Shown in pieces: positions 10,072 to 21,881 of a stretch of 64,000 nucleotides of DNA. The notes below the pieces were generated by a model. It was given only the letters and a program-made list of their open reading frames with translations, had not been told where the DNA came from and did no database searches. Source of the stretch: Ciborinia camelliae (taxonomy: Eukaryota > Ascomycota > Leotiomycetes > Helotiales > Sclerotiniaceae); assembly GCA_025890175.1 (NCBI GenBank), contig JANPYM010000001.1, positions 213,187 through 277,186 of the forward strand, read 5' to 3'. The number at the start of each line of letters is the position of its first letter. Positions within the stretch are counted from its first letter, which is position 1. Position numbers and translations under genes: made by a program.

Positions 10072-12310
10072 ATGGGTGCAAGCTCAGTGTTATATTTAAT
10101 GGCCCGGGCTGAACTTTTGGATGGCACGGAATCGGCATCAAGCTTTTTGAAGGCTGCGGAGGAAACTAAGAATAATACACTTGCAAAGGGGATTATACAA
10201 AATTTGGTGTTTGCAGAAAGCAAATCGATCCGGACATCGACTGTTATTCTAGCAGCCTTTAATGTACTGGCTTCATTTGCAACTGCAGCCAGTATTCTTT
10301 ACGATTGTTACTGGGCGTCGAAACGATGCAACCCGAAGTTTAAAGCTTCGTATGTGGTGGTCCAGTTATATGTTTGTAGCAAGATCACTAACATGTGCTA
10401 GGAAATTTTGCGTTTCGATGATTCACCCAGCAGAAACTGTTCCTTTGGTACTATCTATTGGTATTGTAATTCAAGGACTTGTTTTTTCTGCAGTACAAGG
10501 AGTAGGACTTCAATCATTATTTACACTTGGATGCAGTACGATCGCTCAATTTACGTGGATTGGTATGTTGGGTTTGACATTAGGAATCTTCTTGATACTA
10601 ATTCTATTTAGCTCTTTTCATTGTCCCATACATTCAACTTGTCTTCGGTCTCGAGTGTGCCGTTCGATCGTTAAAGAAGACACCATTTCAGCCGAGAGGA
10701 AAATATGATGTGACAATCTGCTTGGGAATAATTTTCGTAATGTTGATTGGCACTTGGATTCCGACATATCTTTTTCCGGAACATGATAGATGTTTTGCTT
10801 CGTTGGTAGGGTTTGTGTCAAGATTTGGAACGTTTGGACTCATTTTGTTGTCCACTGTTGCTGGCCTCCTCATCCTCAGTGCAATCACCATCTTTGTCAG
10901 ATTATCCAAGACGACATTGGTAGAAAGAAATCAGAGAATTGCAGCATCTCGCATGGTCTATTACCTAGTTATAGGTGTTGTATCATCGGTAAGTTCATCA
11001 CGTTAGCTATCTTTTCATCTGCTAATGTTTCCAAGGGTTTTGTGATCCCTTACTTTGCTTCTCGAATATCCAGACATCGTGACTCCAAAGCAGCCATGAT
11101 CGCAACTGTGGTCCTTAATTTATCCGGTTTAATGAATGGTTTTCTCCATTTATTCTTAAGATCAAATACTGCAACAACATCATTTGGGCCAAGAGGCAGG
11201 TCCTGGCCTACTAATAAGCATGAGATCAGAATATGGGGGCCGAACGAGTTAGCATTTAACAATCATATGATGGATCCTGTACCAGCGGCAGTGTCTCCAA
11301 GATCAGGATTGGGGAGTCGAGCATCCAGCCAAAAGAGTTTGATCTCTATTTCCGACAAAAGTGACGTCATCAGCACAACCGAGATGCCTGTTCTACAACC
11401 CCCAACATATTCGCCGACGAAGCCAAATTCTATGCGCCCCATTGCTATTAACCCAATACCATCGGCATCAATTCCTCTAACTCCTACCGAGCACTCGCCA
11501 TCCGAGTACACGAGAAAACAATCATACTCTCTTTTCCCCGCGCCAGCTCTCGAGAGCCCCACTTTATTATTACCTCCTCAAATGAACAGGTCTGCTTTTG
11601 AATCAGTATACGATATCAGCGATCTGTCATATCTCGCACCACCTCCATCATCACACGACAGCATGGGCAACAGGAGACGTTCTTCTGTAGCTTCATCAGC
11701 AACCGTTCAAATAGGTATCCGCTTCTCACATGCACCACCATCACCAGGCATTCCTGAAGTTCTTCCCTTGGCCCTGCCCTCAACCACTTACAAAGCAACT
11801 GGACTTTCCGCGGCTACTTCTACTTTCCCATCGACAACTTATACCCCTACATCCAAGTTCAACCCAGGTCCAAATACCACCTCTGCTTCATCTAGAATTC
11901 CTCTTCCCCCAATACGAACAACAAATATCACCAACCATCTCTTTCGCATCCCACCTCGCTCACCGTACCGACCTTCTCCACTCGCAAATACAAATACAAC
12001 CACTCAACAACAAATCCAACAATCTCCCACCAAATCGAATTCTCCAAGCTCTAGCTCCCCCCAAAACTCCCCCTCCATCAACAAGAGCCTGCCAGAAACC
12101 CCTAAATCCTCGACTCTAAAGCAAAAAGCTATCGAACGCTTAGAGCAATCCAAATCCAAATCCAAATCCAATGAAATCATCCAGTTAAGTCCCACCGTCT
12201 ATACACCCCCTGGCAATTCTCTCCGCAGAAATGGTTCCGGAAAGACTATTCCTATTCCCACGACTGCGGATTCGAGGCTCGGACTGGTGAGTAGGGATCA
12301 GTGGATTTGA
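10072..12310 (+). CDS. seven-transmembrane protein with long Ser/Pro-rich cytoplasmic tail
   Basis: Four exons: 10072-10349, 10402-10562, 10612-10988 and 11036-12310. The three introns are 52, 49 and 47 nt, with GTATGT, GTATGT and GTAAGT donors and TAG or AAG acceptors. The joined CDS of 2091 nt encodes 696 aa. The first ~270 residues hold seven hydrophobic segments, including AFNVLASFATAASILYD, VLSIGIVIQGLVFSAVQG, ALFIVPYIQLVFGLECAV, ICLGIIFVMLIGTWIPTY, LILLSTVAGLLILSAI, MVYYLVIGVVSS and VVLNLSGLMNGFLHLFL. The remaining ~400 residues are low complexity, rich in Ser, Pro, Thr and Asn, with many SP/TP sites suited to phosphorylation. This is GPCR-like topology, but no diagnostic GPCR motif is recognised, so a receptor role is inference. 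I recall it only as a conserved ascomycete membrane protein of unknown function. Confidence 0.85.
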
Positions 12311-12589
12311 TTTTCTTTCTGCTTTTAGAGGTGATGATTCATTGATTAAAGTAAAGTAAAGTGGAGTGGAGTGGAGTTTGTTTTTGTATGAATAAATAAG
12401 TGAAGGAATAGAAAAGAAGTGAAAAGAAAGAAAGAAAGAGAGAAGGGGTAGAGAGTAGCTGAGTTTGAAGCAAGTTTTTCGATTCTATATACCTATATAC
12501 CAAATTCGTTGGTTTTTGACTTTTTTATCTTTCTTTCATTTGTTTGTATTCTGGGTTTTTGAAAAAGGGAGAAAGATATGTCGGTGAAG

Positions 12590-12676
12590 GGGGAGGGGGA
12601 GGGGTGAGGGGGAGGGGGGAGGAGGAAGANNNNNNNNNNGAGGGGGGAGGGGTGAGGGGGAGGGGGGAGGAGGAAG
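12590..12676. repeat. G/GA-rich tract duplicated on both sides of a 10-N gap
   Basis: The same GAGGGG-type sequence ending in GGAGGAAGA occurs immediately before and after ten Ns at 12630-12639. This is most simply explained by overlapping contig ends that were not merged. Confidence 0.85.
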
Positions 12677-12918
12677 ATCCCGATTGTTTATGTTGCGTTT
12701 ATATACCTACCTACTATACCATTATGTACCACTACCTGCGACAGACAATCGGGAGTCATATTATTTGTCATGAAATGGATGGATGATGCACGCATGCATA
12801 TTTCTTTTGTTTTGAAAGTTTATATTTATGTTATATATGCTTTTGGGTGTTCTATGATTCATTCTATAGTTGTATAGATTTTTGTTTTCTTGTGTTGTTG
12901 TTTGGGGTTGTGGTTGTA

Positions 12919-12954
12919 GTTATGGTTATGGTTATGGTTATGGTTATGGTTATG
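12919..12954. repeat. GGTTAT tandem repeat
   Basis: Six-base unit GGTTAT repeated about six times. It resembles a telomeric unit only superficially (TTAGGG is the usual fungal unit); treated as a microsatellite. Confidence 0.85.
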
Positions 12955-15048
12955 AGTGAGAGTAGGGGCAAGGATATGAGGGAAAGAAAAGCCTGAGAGG
13001 ATTCTTGTAGGTAGATTCTTTATATTCTTTATATTCTTCATATTCTTTCTTTCCCTAGGTAGGAATATAGTATGAAGACGCAGAGAAGAATGATAAAAAC
13101 TGTACAATGAGACGAGGAACTGGATGGATATGTATAGTCCATCATATTGTATTGTATTGTATTATATATATAACACTTTTCCCCGAACACGTCCTTACCG
13201 GGAATTCATCATTATGAGATGATACTCTTACTGACTAACTTCATACTTCATAATTCACTAGTGTGATTTGATATTTCTAGGTATTTTCTGATCAATACCT
13301 AATTATCTATAGCTATATATACCCACCAAGTATGTATATACATAAAGAACTATCCTCCCTCTTCCTTCCCCAAACCCCTATAAAATCTCCTTCGTTCCAT
13401 CCAGCCATCGAACTAATCCTAGGAATCTAAAATCGCAACCTTCAATCTTCAACCTCGTATATGGCAAGCCCAGACCGCTACTACCATATCAGTGATATCG
13501 AATAATTCGCAGATGTGTATGAAATTATTTTAAAATTCTTCGTCGTCTACGTATTATACTAGATTTCCGTTTTCTTTGTGGAATCGGTATATCGGTATAT
13601 CGGTAAGTAGGTAGGTAGGTATGAAAAGTACTTTTATGTCGAGAACTATTGGAGATTGGTATATGAATATGAATTCAAGTGAGTAGTGTGGAGCCATTCA
13701 TCGACTAATAGTTACTATAGATAATAAGATATGGATATTTGATATGAAGAGAGAATCGTAAAGGATGTTTCATTTTTCTACGTTGAGCTACGGGGTGAAT
13801 AAGGGATATGGGAATTTTGAGTCTGCAGAGGTTCTACGGAGCTATGTAGGGATGTGGATATGATTAAAATCGGATTGGGCGAGTGATGTGATGGTTGGTT
13901 GATCACTCGATTGGATTTGGTATTTGGATATTGACACTATTGCTTCGTCACGCATCAGAGACTTCCCTTTCTAGATTTCTGTGCTTCTGTTGCGTTTTTC
14001 TCCAAGTTGAATGGTCGGCGGATTGAGTTTACTAAAGGAAGATTTGAGGATGAGTTGGAAGATTTTGAGGATATTGGAGACAAGTCGTTCTCGGAGTTGA
14101 GGGGATGAATGAGAGCAGGTTATGAACTTTGCCGCAAGTATAGCACGTTGGCCTCGTTATCATCCATTGATGTATTTTTACTAGGATTTAGTAAATATTG
14201 TGTTACTTGGAGCCCAGGTGGCATTCAAGTGAACTCATAAGCGTTCAAGTCGTGATTGTTTTCCCCAAGATGAACTTCTAGTCCTCTTTCCCAAAAGCAC
14301 AGCTAAATTTTAAACTGTATTTCAGAAATTCTATCTGTCAGCTCACTTAAGATTATTGAAACCCCCAACATGGTATTTTATAGATGATATATGGTATCAT
14401 TAATCCATTGAAGCCACTGGCAGAGTCTTTGAATTAGAGAAGAGGCAAGCTAAAAGTGTTTGCAATCTCTGTCTTAATTTTTGCCGTGTAAAATTCTTCA
14501 GTTGTTGACTTGATACAAATAAATAAACTTGAAAGAAAGCCTTTCGAGTCTTAAAGTTTAATCAAATGAACATTTGGTGATATATAAACTGCACCTCGGG
14601 GTATCCAATAGTTCGGACTAGTAGACCAGACCCAAGCTTATCAAGTTAGAAAAAGTTATGAACCTTCAAGGATGGTTTGAATGTATTGTTGATATTATTA
14701 TTGTGTGTCGAGCTAGTGTATATAGAACTACTTTATATCAACAGAATGTATTCAATTCTACAAACAATTTAAACCCGAGTCTTCTAAACGAATGCAAGTA
14801 TCAAAACCATCTTGTTAGACGGTAATTTAGATTATCGGAGACCCTGGTGCACCTTCCCCCACGAATCCTCCAGAAGGTTCCTGCCACTTAGAGATATCTA
14901 CCTTCTCTCTAACTCACTTCTCGATCGCGTCCCAAACCTCATATCAATTCTATTCATTGAAAACAACCTTTGGACTTCACACTTAAATTTCAACTCATCA
15001 ATAATATCAACTCTCATCGATTTCAAGTTATTCTTCAAGCTTTTCAAA

Positions 15049-16872
15049 ATGCGAATTCAAGATCTTATAGGCGTGCCAACACCGATAGATATCGATTATG
15101 GGGACGTAGGACCAGTGTTGAATCCTTTGCCACTCAATATGGGTTGTGCCATGGAAAACCAGCCTTTAACGACTGATACAATTCTCTTCAAGCTTCCCAT
15201 CGAGATCTTACAATGGATTCTGGACCTTTTTTGCCCCAAAGGCAAAGATCTTGCAAGCTTTGCACTTGTGAATAGAGAATTCCGTCAATTGGCTCGGTCC
15301 CGTCAATTTGCTGTCGTGCGGTTTGATTTTACCCCTCATTCGTTAGCTATGATAGATCTTTTGTACGAGGAGGGCATTAGGCGCAAATCTGATAACGGTG
15401 CTATCCATTTCCTATCTCTAGGGGCCTGTATTGGTAGTATCACGGTAAACCTTCACAAATATTTTCAACAACAATTGCCTCAAAGGGTCAAGCGCAGACT
15501 GGAATCTCCATCGCATCAGGATGATAAGTTTGGTGTTCTTACAGCAGCCTCAAGTGGAAATGGAGAATCAAAAGAAGAAGATTTCTTACCGGAAAACGCA
15601 ATTAGACTTGATCGGCATATGCATGATTATTTTCTCCGACTGCGGAAAGTTTTAGGTTCCCCGTGGACGTTGCCATACCTTCAAACTTTGAAATGGAATA
15701 TCGACTATTATATTGATACGAAACTATTCCAAGCACTCGTGAGCCCGACTACACGCAATCTCATACTTTTCGATATCAACGTGGATGAAGTCCACCTATC
15801 GCATCCTCTTCCGGCTTTTCCTCTTCGCACACTTATCGTGAGAGCTCATCAAACCAATATGGAAGGCAAAACAGATGGATTGTGTATTACATTATTACGG
15901 AAGTGTGCTTCTACGCTCGGATGTCTAGTTTGGCATGGTGACATTGCTATAGATCGTTCTACTCCCGCGGATAGTTTACTTGACTTTCCTCGGTTAAAAA
16001 GTCTATACTTAAGGGACGAAAACCCGAATACTTCGATTGTTAATGCGCTTTTGAAATCAAAAGTACTCGAGAATTTGCGGATTGATTTTTTCATGCCTTC
16101 AAACGTCGCAGCAAGGAGCTTACTCGACACCCACGGTCGTATAGAAACCTTAAATACATTTTCATTCTCAAATCCTCCAATGGAGTTCTTGAAAGCGAAC
16201 GATCAACTATCCCATATCAATTTTGATTCTGCTCGTGTCGGTTATAACTGTACCATCGATTGCCAGAACGTCCTACGGATCCTTTCAACTTTCAGCAATC
16301 TTACCTCGCTTGCAATCCACTTTAGAAAGCATAGGAAGGGTTTTCCCATAGACAGCCTAAAACTCATTGGCAGGCTGACGACACTCAACCAACTTCTCAT
16401 CTCAAATTATGTCGAACCTTTCGCCCCGATCACTGATCATAAAGTAATACTTACTGCTTTGCATCCTCTTAAATCGCTGGAGAGGCTTGTGATCCAAGGG
16501 GATCTTTATGTCACCGACCTTAACCAGGGTCGTCCTGATCAGTATTATAATGCTAGGCATGCGATCGATGGAGAGCCTTTTAACCCAAGCATGTCGGAAG
16601 AAGCCATTCGGAAAGCAAAGACCGATCCCCAAGCAGGGGGGCTGTATTGGCTTAAAAGACATCAGTTAATGCTCTTTCCCATAGCCTGTAGATATTTCCA
16701 CAGTTTTGGGCAATTGAAGTTGCTTTTCGTAGGCAAATCACCAATATTCCGCCGAGGTACAAAGGTGCGGTTCGATATGCTATATCAAGAGAATATTGGT
16801 TTCTATACCGGAGAGATGTTCCAAATGATGCCGTGGGATAGACTGTCGGAGAATTGGACTTCATACTTGTAA
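15049..16872 (+). CDS. F-box protein with degenerate leucine-rich region
   Basis: An intronless frame from the ATG at 15049 (TCAAAATG context) encodes 607 aa. The frame is open upstream to 14812, but the only ATG that gives a sensible N-terminus is at 15049. Residues about 45-95 fit an F-box: FKLPIEILQWILDLF, then LASFALVNREFRQLAR. This motif binds Skp1 in SCF ubiquitin ligases. The rest is rich in leucine, with segments such as FPRLKSLYLRDENP and SKVLENLRIDFF that look like irregular leucine-rich repeats for substrate binding. Ascomycetes have many such F-box/LRR-like proteins; the substrate cannot be predicted. There is no signal peptide or membrane segment. The F-box assignment is reasonably firm; the repeat region is inference. 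Confidence 0.8.
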   Translation: MRIQDLIGVPTPIDIDYGDVGPVLNPLPLNMGCAMENQPLTTDTILFKLPIEILQWILDLFCPKGKDLASFALVNREFRQLARSRQFAVVRFDFTPHSLAMIDLLYEEGIRRKSDNGAIHFLSLGACIGSITVNLHKYFQQQLPQRVKRRLESPSHQDDKFGVLTAASSGNGESKEEDFLPENAIRLDRHMHDYFLRLRKVLGSPWTLPYLQTLKWNIDYYIDTKLFQALVSPTTRNLILFDINVDEVHLSHPLPAFPLRTLIVRAHQTNMEGKTDGLCITLLRKCASTLGCLVWHGDIAIDRSTPADSLLDFPRLKSLYLRDENPNTSIVNALLKSKVLENLRIDFFMPSNVAARSLLDTHGRIETLNTFSFSNPPMEFLKANDQLSHINFDSARVGYNCTIDCQNVLRILSTFSNLTSLAIHFRKHRKGFPIDSLKLIGRLTTLNQLLISNYVEPFAPITDHKVILTALHPLKSLERLVIQGDLYVTDLNQGRPDQYYNARHAIDGEPFNPSMSEEAIRKAKTDPQAGGLYWLKRHQLMLFPIACRYFHSFGQLKLLFVGKSPIFRRGTKVRFDMLYQENIGFYTGEMFQMMPWDRLSENWTSYL

Positions 16873-18736
16873 GGGTTTTGTGCTTTTAGAAACGTGGTTT
16901 AGATAATAAATATTCAATTCATTAAAATTCAACAAAGGATTGTTACATCGCTCTGAAAGCTACTGTGTTGATTCCCCCGCAATGTAGCGCTTCAACAATA
17001 AGTATACGTCAGAGTGTCTACTAGTCCAGACTTCAGTAGTAATAACAATAAGACCTTTTAAGAATATAGAGGGTAAGTGATCAATTGACGCCCAGCGTTA
17101 CTGATACAAGCGTTAGTTTAGTTGAAAATTTTAATTGCAAAATTGATTCGGGTCGAAGAAGAAGTTTATGGAAGAAAGGTTCAAGCCCTATTCTCATTAT
17201 TCTTATTCTACTTTTCTACTCTCCTACCCTTCTACTCTTCTACCTTCCTACTCCCCTCCTCTCCCCCTCTCCTCCTAGCTTTTCCAACCCGAATTAGATA
17301 GAATCAATAGCTTTTAATAAAATGAAAGGGAAGACGAAGAAAAAGGATTCAAAAGAATAAAGGGGGCCCTTTTCCTTCTTCCCGAAAGCCATTGATACGA
17401 CCTAAATCGGTTCGGAAAAGCTAATAGGAGGACGGAAAAGTGAGAAGAGTAGAAAAGTAGGAGGTAGAAAGGTAGATTTAAAGCATTCATTTTATTCTTC
17501 ATTTTACAATACAATCAATTACCAATATATACTTAAAATATCCAATTACCAGTAAACTAGCACCCGCATCACTGACACGCCCATGGGGACGTCATTTTAT
17601 CAGTTACCGATATAGAGCATGGGAGCCTAGTTAGCATTATCATATTATATTCCATATCAGAGCACAACTATAAGAACAGAGGTTAAATCTCCCATAACAC
17701 CATAGTCTCAATCTCAATCTCAAATTGATCTCAATCTCAATCAAATAATTCTTCTCTCCGATAAAATAAAATCTTCGAAATATAATCTTACCAAAAATTC
17801 ACAACTTCACATTACACTTTTATACAACATAAACAGATGAACCCATCAACCAACAGCACAGTTTTCCCGCACAATAGATATTACAATGATTTCTTTTCTT
17901 TACTCAATCTCATAGCTAGCGTCTAGTTTCTTTTAAATCTATAGTACTATCTACCTACTCCATCCACATTATATTTTCCATTTTCCATTTTCCATTCACC
18001 AACCATATCTGATCTCGCTAAACGGAGGCTCCCTCCTTCATCACCCACCCGCACCACCAACCCCCAACCACCAACCACCAACCCCCAAAACCAACACCAA
18101 AAAACTCTCTTGGATAGGATATATGGGGGGCGGATGGATGTCGGGTTGATTGGATTCGATTGCTTTGGATTGGATTTGGTCTTATCGATGGGAGGGAGGG
18201 AAGGGGTATTAATAGATTCTAGAGGGGGTTTTTTATTTCTACATAGCCAAATTTCAACTCCTATAAAGTTATCGCGCAAATATTTGGATTAGATAGATGT
18301 TCAATAATTACTTCATATCGTGCATTCTATTCTTTCATTCTTTCATTCTTTTATTCTTTCTGTATATCTTTCTTTATGCTAGTATACCAGTGAGATAGGA
18401 TATAATAGATAATATAAATCTATGCACTCCTTCCCTCCCTTCCCTTCCATCCCTTCGCTTCGCTTCGCTCGGCCATATATGAAAATGCACAATACTCCCC
18501 CTCCCCTTCCCCCTCCCCTTCTCCTTCCCCAAATATCAGACGAGAAAAACCATATATACAACGCCACGCCATACCACACCACACCATCGACCCATCCAAA
18601 ATATGCATGCACGTATGATATAACCCCAACCCCAACCAACCCCAACACCTTCGCCAAATAATGCATCCCATCCCATCCATGCATCCATCCCATAACAACA
18701 ATATAAACAAAATCATACCAAATCAAATCAAATCAA
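16873..18736. other. intergenic region between convergent genes, containing a foldback element
   Basis: Lies between the 3' ends of the F-box gene (+) and the RBR ligase gene (-). It contains a long imperfect inverted repeat (17086-17594) and, further right, CT- and CCAAC-rich low-complexity sequence up to the stop of the RBR gene. No gene is supported. Confidence 0.6.
17086..17594. mobile_element. long imperfect foldback (MITE-like) element
   Basis: The outer ends are inverted copies: TGACGCCC at 17086 and its partner (reverse complement TGACGTCC) ending at 17594. Further in, GTTACTGAT and GCGTTAGTTTA on the left pair with GTCAGTGAT and GTGCTAGTTTA read from the right. Closer to the centre a polypyrimidine arm (about 17205-17275) pairs with a polypurine arm (about 17425-17475), and TAGCTTTTCC (17275) pairs with GGAAAAGCTA (17411). 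Many mismatches between the arms are transitions, as expected from RIP-type mutation. No coding capacity is seen and target-site duplications were not clear. A non-autonomous transposon relic is the likeliest reading. Confidence 0.6.
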
Positions 18737-20684
18737 TCAACGAACCGGAATTTCCCAAAAGGCATGATTTTCCTCCTCATCACCATCCCATTCCATCTGA
18801 TCCTCTTCATCATTCAGCGCCATTTGAACGAATCTCTGAACCCACGCCTGATTAATTGCATCTAGTTCCGCGAGATCAATATTCCCATCAGCTCCGGCTC
18901 CGGCTCCCGCTCTTCCTCTTCCCCTTCCAGCAACTTGCCGAGGGATTTCCTGTCGATTCAACCCACCCACACGACGACGACCATGATTCTGTCGATGTTG
19001 TCGATTGGCATGTCCATGAGGAGCTTGCGGAGCATCAGGAACAGCGGGTGCAGGATGTGGACGAGGTTGGTTGAGACGTAAAACGAGAGGAGCTTGTCGT
19101 TCGACTTCCTGTCGTTCGCCTTGCTCGATTTCTTCTTCCGGTTCTGGCTCCTCCACTTCAAAGACCAAAATTTCCTCTTCCTCAGGAACCTCGACCACTG
19201 GCTCCATCTGAACTCCACCAACAAAACCACGTCCAACATCATCTCCATCACCAGCTTCAAGTTCCCAAAGACGTTGAAAGCATCCATTGGTCTCTTGATT
19301 GAAATGTTTGTAAGGATTTGCTGTTTCCAACCAAGCCGAACAAAGATAACAGAAATGAGAATTGCATCTGAAGCAAATCATATGATTGCATCCATGCGTT
19401 TTCTGTACTGGAGCGGCACATGTAGGACATGGTGTAGTGTGAAGTTTCATGTACTCCAGAGAAGCCTTTTCCTCTGTAGAAAGCTCTCCTTCCTCTCTCT
19501 TTGGAGTACAGGCTTTAAATTCTCCGTGCCAACCCTGTAAACATCGACTGCAAAATGCATAAGAACAGTCCTCGCAAATGGCGAGAAGGTCCGCCCCGGC
19601 AACAAACTTCTTTCCCTTCCCTTTTCCCTTCACCTCTGTATCTGATTCATCAGCTGAGCTTTCATCATCGTCGAGACCTTCTGGTTTGCGATATTTCTTT
19701 GATCGAGCAGCTCCATCACACCATACCCGTGGGCAATACACAGTATCTTTATCGGATTCCAACTGGGCTTTATGCTTGAGTTTTACAAAACGTGTAACAA
19801 CATCATGTTCAAGAGGTATTTGGAGTAATTCGCTAGGACTTAATTGGATCTTCGGCTTTCGAGATTTTTTGGTGGATTTTTCGGCTCGTTCCTTTGCGCA
19901 ATTCGGGGCCAGACAACGTACTGATATAAGATCGCCCTCCTTAATCGCGTTGTTGTAAAAGTCTTGTAAACATTCAATGCAAAAGACATGTCCGCAGTCG
20001 ACCATTTTGTGGCAAGCGGAGCCCTTTTTCGGATCTGAAATTAAATTAGCAAAGAAATATAATGAAGAGTGGAGGCACACTACCAAGGCAGACACCGCAG
20101 TCATAAGTTCCCTTATTGAAGGCATCTTGTATAGATTTGACATCGAAATCGAGCAAGGAGATCTTATCATCTTGCGGGATTTCTAATATTGTACCTTCCT
20201 CGCCATAACCAAAGGCATTTTCAGCACCTTGTTGTAGAGAATCAATATATGCGAAGACAACCAAATCATGACCCATTTCCTCCCACATGCGAACACCATC
20301 GGCCTCAAGTTCGTCAAGACGAGCTCGGGGAAGCCATGCCGGAGTTGTGAATAGTTCAAACTTTGGTGGTTCGGTTTCGGGATAACCTTCTGGTAAAGTA
20401 ACACGTAATTGTAGCGATGGAAGATAGGTAAGGTCGTGGAATTCGGTATTATTAGCTTGAGGGGCATTCACAGCATCATCTTCCTCATTGCCAGAACTGG
20501 TGGATAGTGGCGGGGTAGGTAAATTGAGGACACCATCCGATGCAGTTGGGAATGCGACTGTGACGGGTTTTCGAGGATTAACGGATAATTCGATAGATGC
20601 GCGAAATTCATCAGTGGGATCGAATATGATTTCCGGAAATATGGCAGCGACACATTCGAACTCTTCTCTGCGTTGGTCCTCCAT
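18737..20684 (-). CDS. RWD plus RING-IBR-RING E3 ubiquitin ligase (RNF14/Itt1 type)
   Basis: Two exons, 20684-20084 and 20034-18737, with a 49-nt intron (GTAGTG donor, TTTCAG acceptor), give 632 aa. The N-terminus (about 1-165) is an RWD domain, as in human RNF14 and yeast Itt1. RING1 starts with CGVC (196-199) and continues through CGHVFCIEC (214-222). The IBR includes CPRVWC (301-306) and CEDCSYAFCSRC (354-365), separated by a Lys/Asp/Glu-rich insertion (about 311-345). RING2 begins CPTC (403-406), and Cys416 in THGCNHMIC sits at the position that forms the ubiquitin thioester in RBR ligases. The C-terminus is acidic, then R/G-rich and disordered. Family knowledge: RBR ligases take ubiquitin from E2 onto RING2 before the substrate; Itt1/RNF14 are linked to translation. 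Orthology to Itt1 is inferred from domain order. Confidence 0.93.
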
Positions 20685-21327
20685 CTTGAATGAAGGTCAA
20701 AGGGCGATGATGACGGATAGAAGGTTGATAAGGGAATAACTCAGATTGTCGGTTCAAGATGTCAGGAAAGTAGAATTGATTCGACCACCTGCATAAAGGT
20801 CATAAATGTGAGTGAGATAACCAAGACATTCAATTCTCTTGAAAGTTTGGAGGATGTGAGAAATATATATTCGATATACGGTGGGTGGCGGATCAATCAT
20901 GTATACCTACGTGAGCAATTAATCAAATGCTAAATATTTAGATTATGACGGACAGATAGTAGCGTACGGCACCTTTTTGCAAAATTTGGTAACACTGGTA
21001 CATGAACCAATCAGAGATGATTGATCTTCAAGCTCGTTCGGCCGTAGTGAATCTAGTGTGAATGTGGATCAAAGTATCATCGAAGTCATTCCATGAACCA
21101 CATCAAAATATTTGCAACTTCATTTAACGATATCTAAGTAATTAAGGCCTCAAATTTTACAAAAACTAATACTCAAATAATTACAATATTCAGCTTTTAA
21201 ATGATATAAATTTCATTAAAAAACAATGAAAAATGATTATTGAATTAATAATTAAACCTTTAAACGTATAAGAATTCTTCATTTTGAATCTAAGCGAGTA
21301 GTCTCAACCTTAAAATCTCGAATTCTA

Positions 21328-21881
21328 CAGTTAAACTTGTTTATACCGGATCGAAAATTCGACCAATCAAATCCGGTAGAGCCAGGTTTTCGATATAATT
21401 AGATTTGCATAAAGCTTTATACAGATTTTATACAGATTTTATACAGATTTTATACAGATTTTATACAGATTTTATACAGATTTTATACAAAGACTCTACT
21501 TTACTATTACTTTTCCATTAATTATATTATTAAATTTATATCGAATCGACTTAAAAAATGTTAGATATATCGATATAAGCCAATAATTCGATATTCTATT
21601 GAAGCGCGAAGCGCTTCCGGCGCTTCCGGCTACTATATAGCTTAGCGTAGCGCGTAGCATAGCGTAGCGTAGCGTAGCGTTCGTGCGAATGGGACTACGC
21701 TTGTAGAAATAATAGAATCCTTCGAGTCTTCGAGAATTCTAATTTCTACAATCAATTCAATTCTATACTTCCAACATAACTTAACATAGGTATTTCCAAA
21801 TAAAAAAAGCTGAAATCTCGAATTATATACGGTATAACCAGGTTCCGATTAAAAAAAGTTCTATATAAACACGTTTAACTA
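21328..21881. mobile_element. degenerate pogo/Fot1-like non-autonomous element
   Basis: CAGTTAAACTTGTTTATA at 21328 is matched in inverted orientation by a sequence ending at 21881 whose reverse complement reads TAGTTAAACGTGTTTATA. CAGTTAAAC-type termini flanked by TA are typical of Tc1/mariner elements of the pogo/Fot1 group in fungi. A CA-to-TA change in the right end fits RIP. The interior is non-coding and holds six copies of an 11-bp unit (21421-21486) and a cluster of AGCGTAGC/GAAGCGC units (about 21600-21690). The left end is preceded by TA, but a clean target duplication on the right is not seen. The family call is inference from the termini. Confidence 0.55.
21421..21486. repeat. 11-bp tandem repeat, six copies
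   Basis: Unit ACAGATTTTAT repeated six times without error inside the pogo-like relic. A perfect array inside a decayed element suggests recent expansion. Confidence 0.95.

Larger units (their letters stand above)
12311..15048. other. 2.7-kb intergenic region, purine-rich then AT-rich
   Basis: Begins with GA-rich sequence and an assembly gap, then a GGTTAT tandem array, then ordinary AT-rich sequence with short tracts (ATTGT near 13145, GGTA near 13605). No gene was recognised. The F-box frame is open back to 14812 without an ATG, so 5' UTR probably begins near there. Confidence 0.6.

Noticed and set aside
14812..15048. 79-codon upstream extension of the F-box frame
   Set aside because: It begins with TTG, not ATG, and reads as low-information sequence; the ATG at 15049 gives the expected N-terminus.
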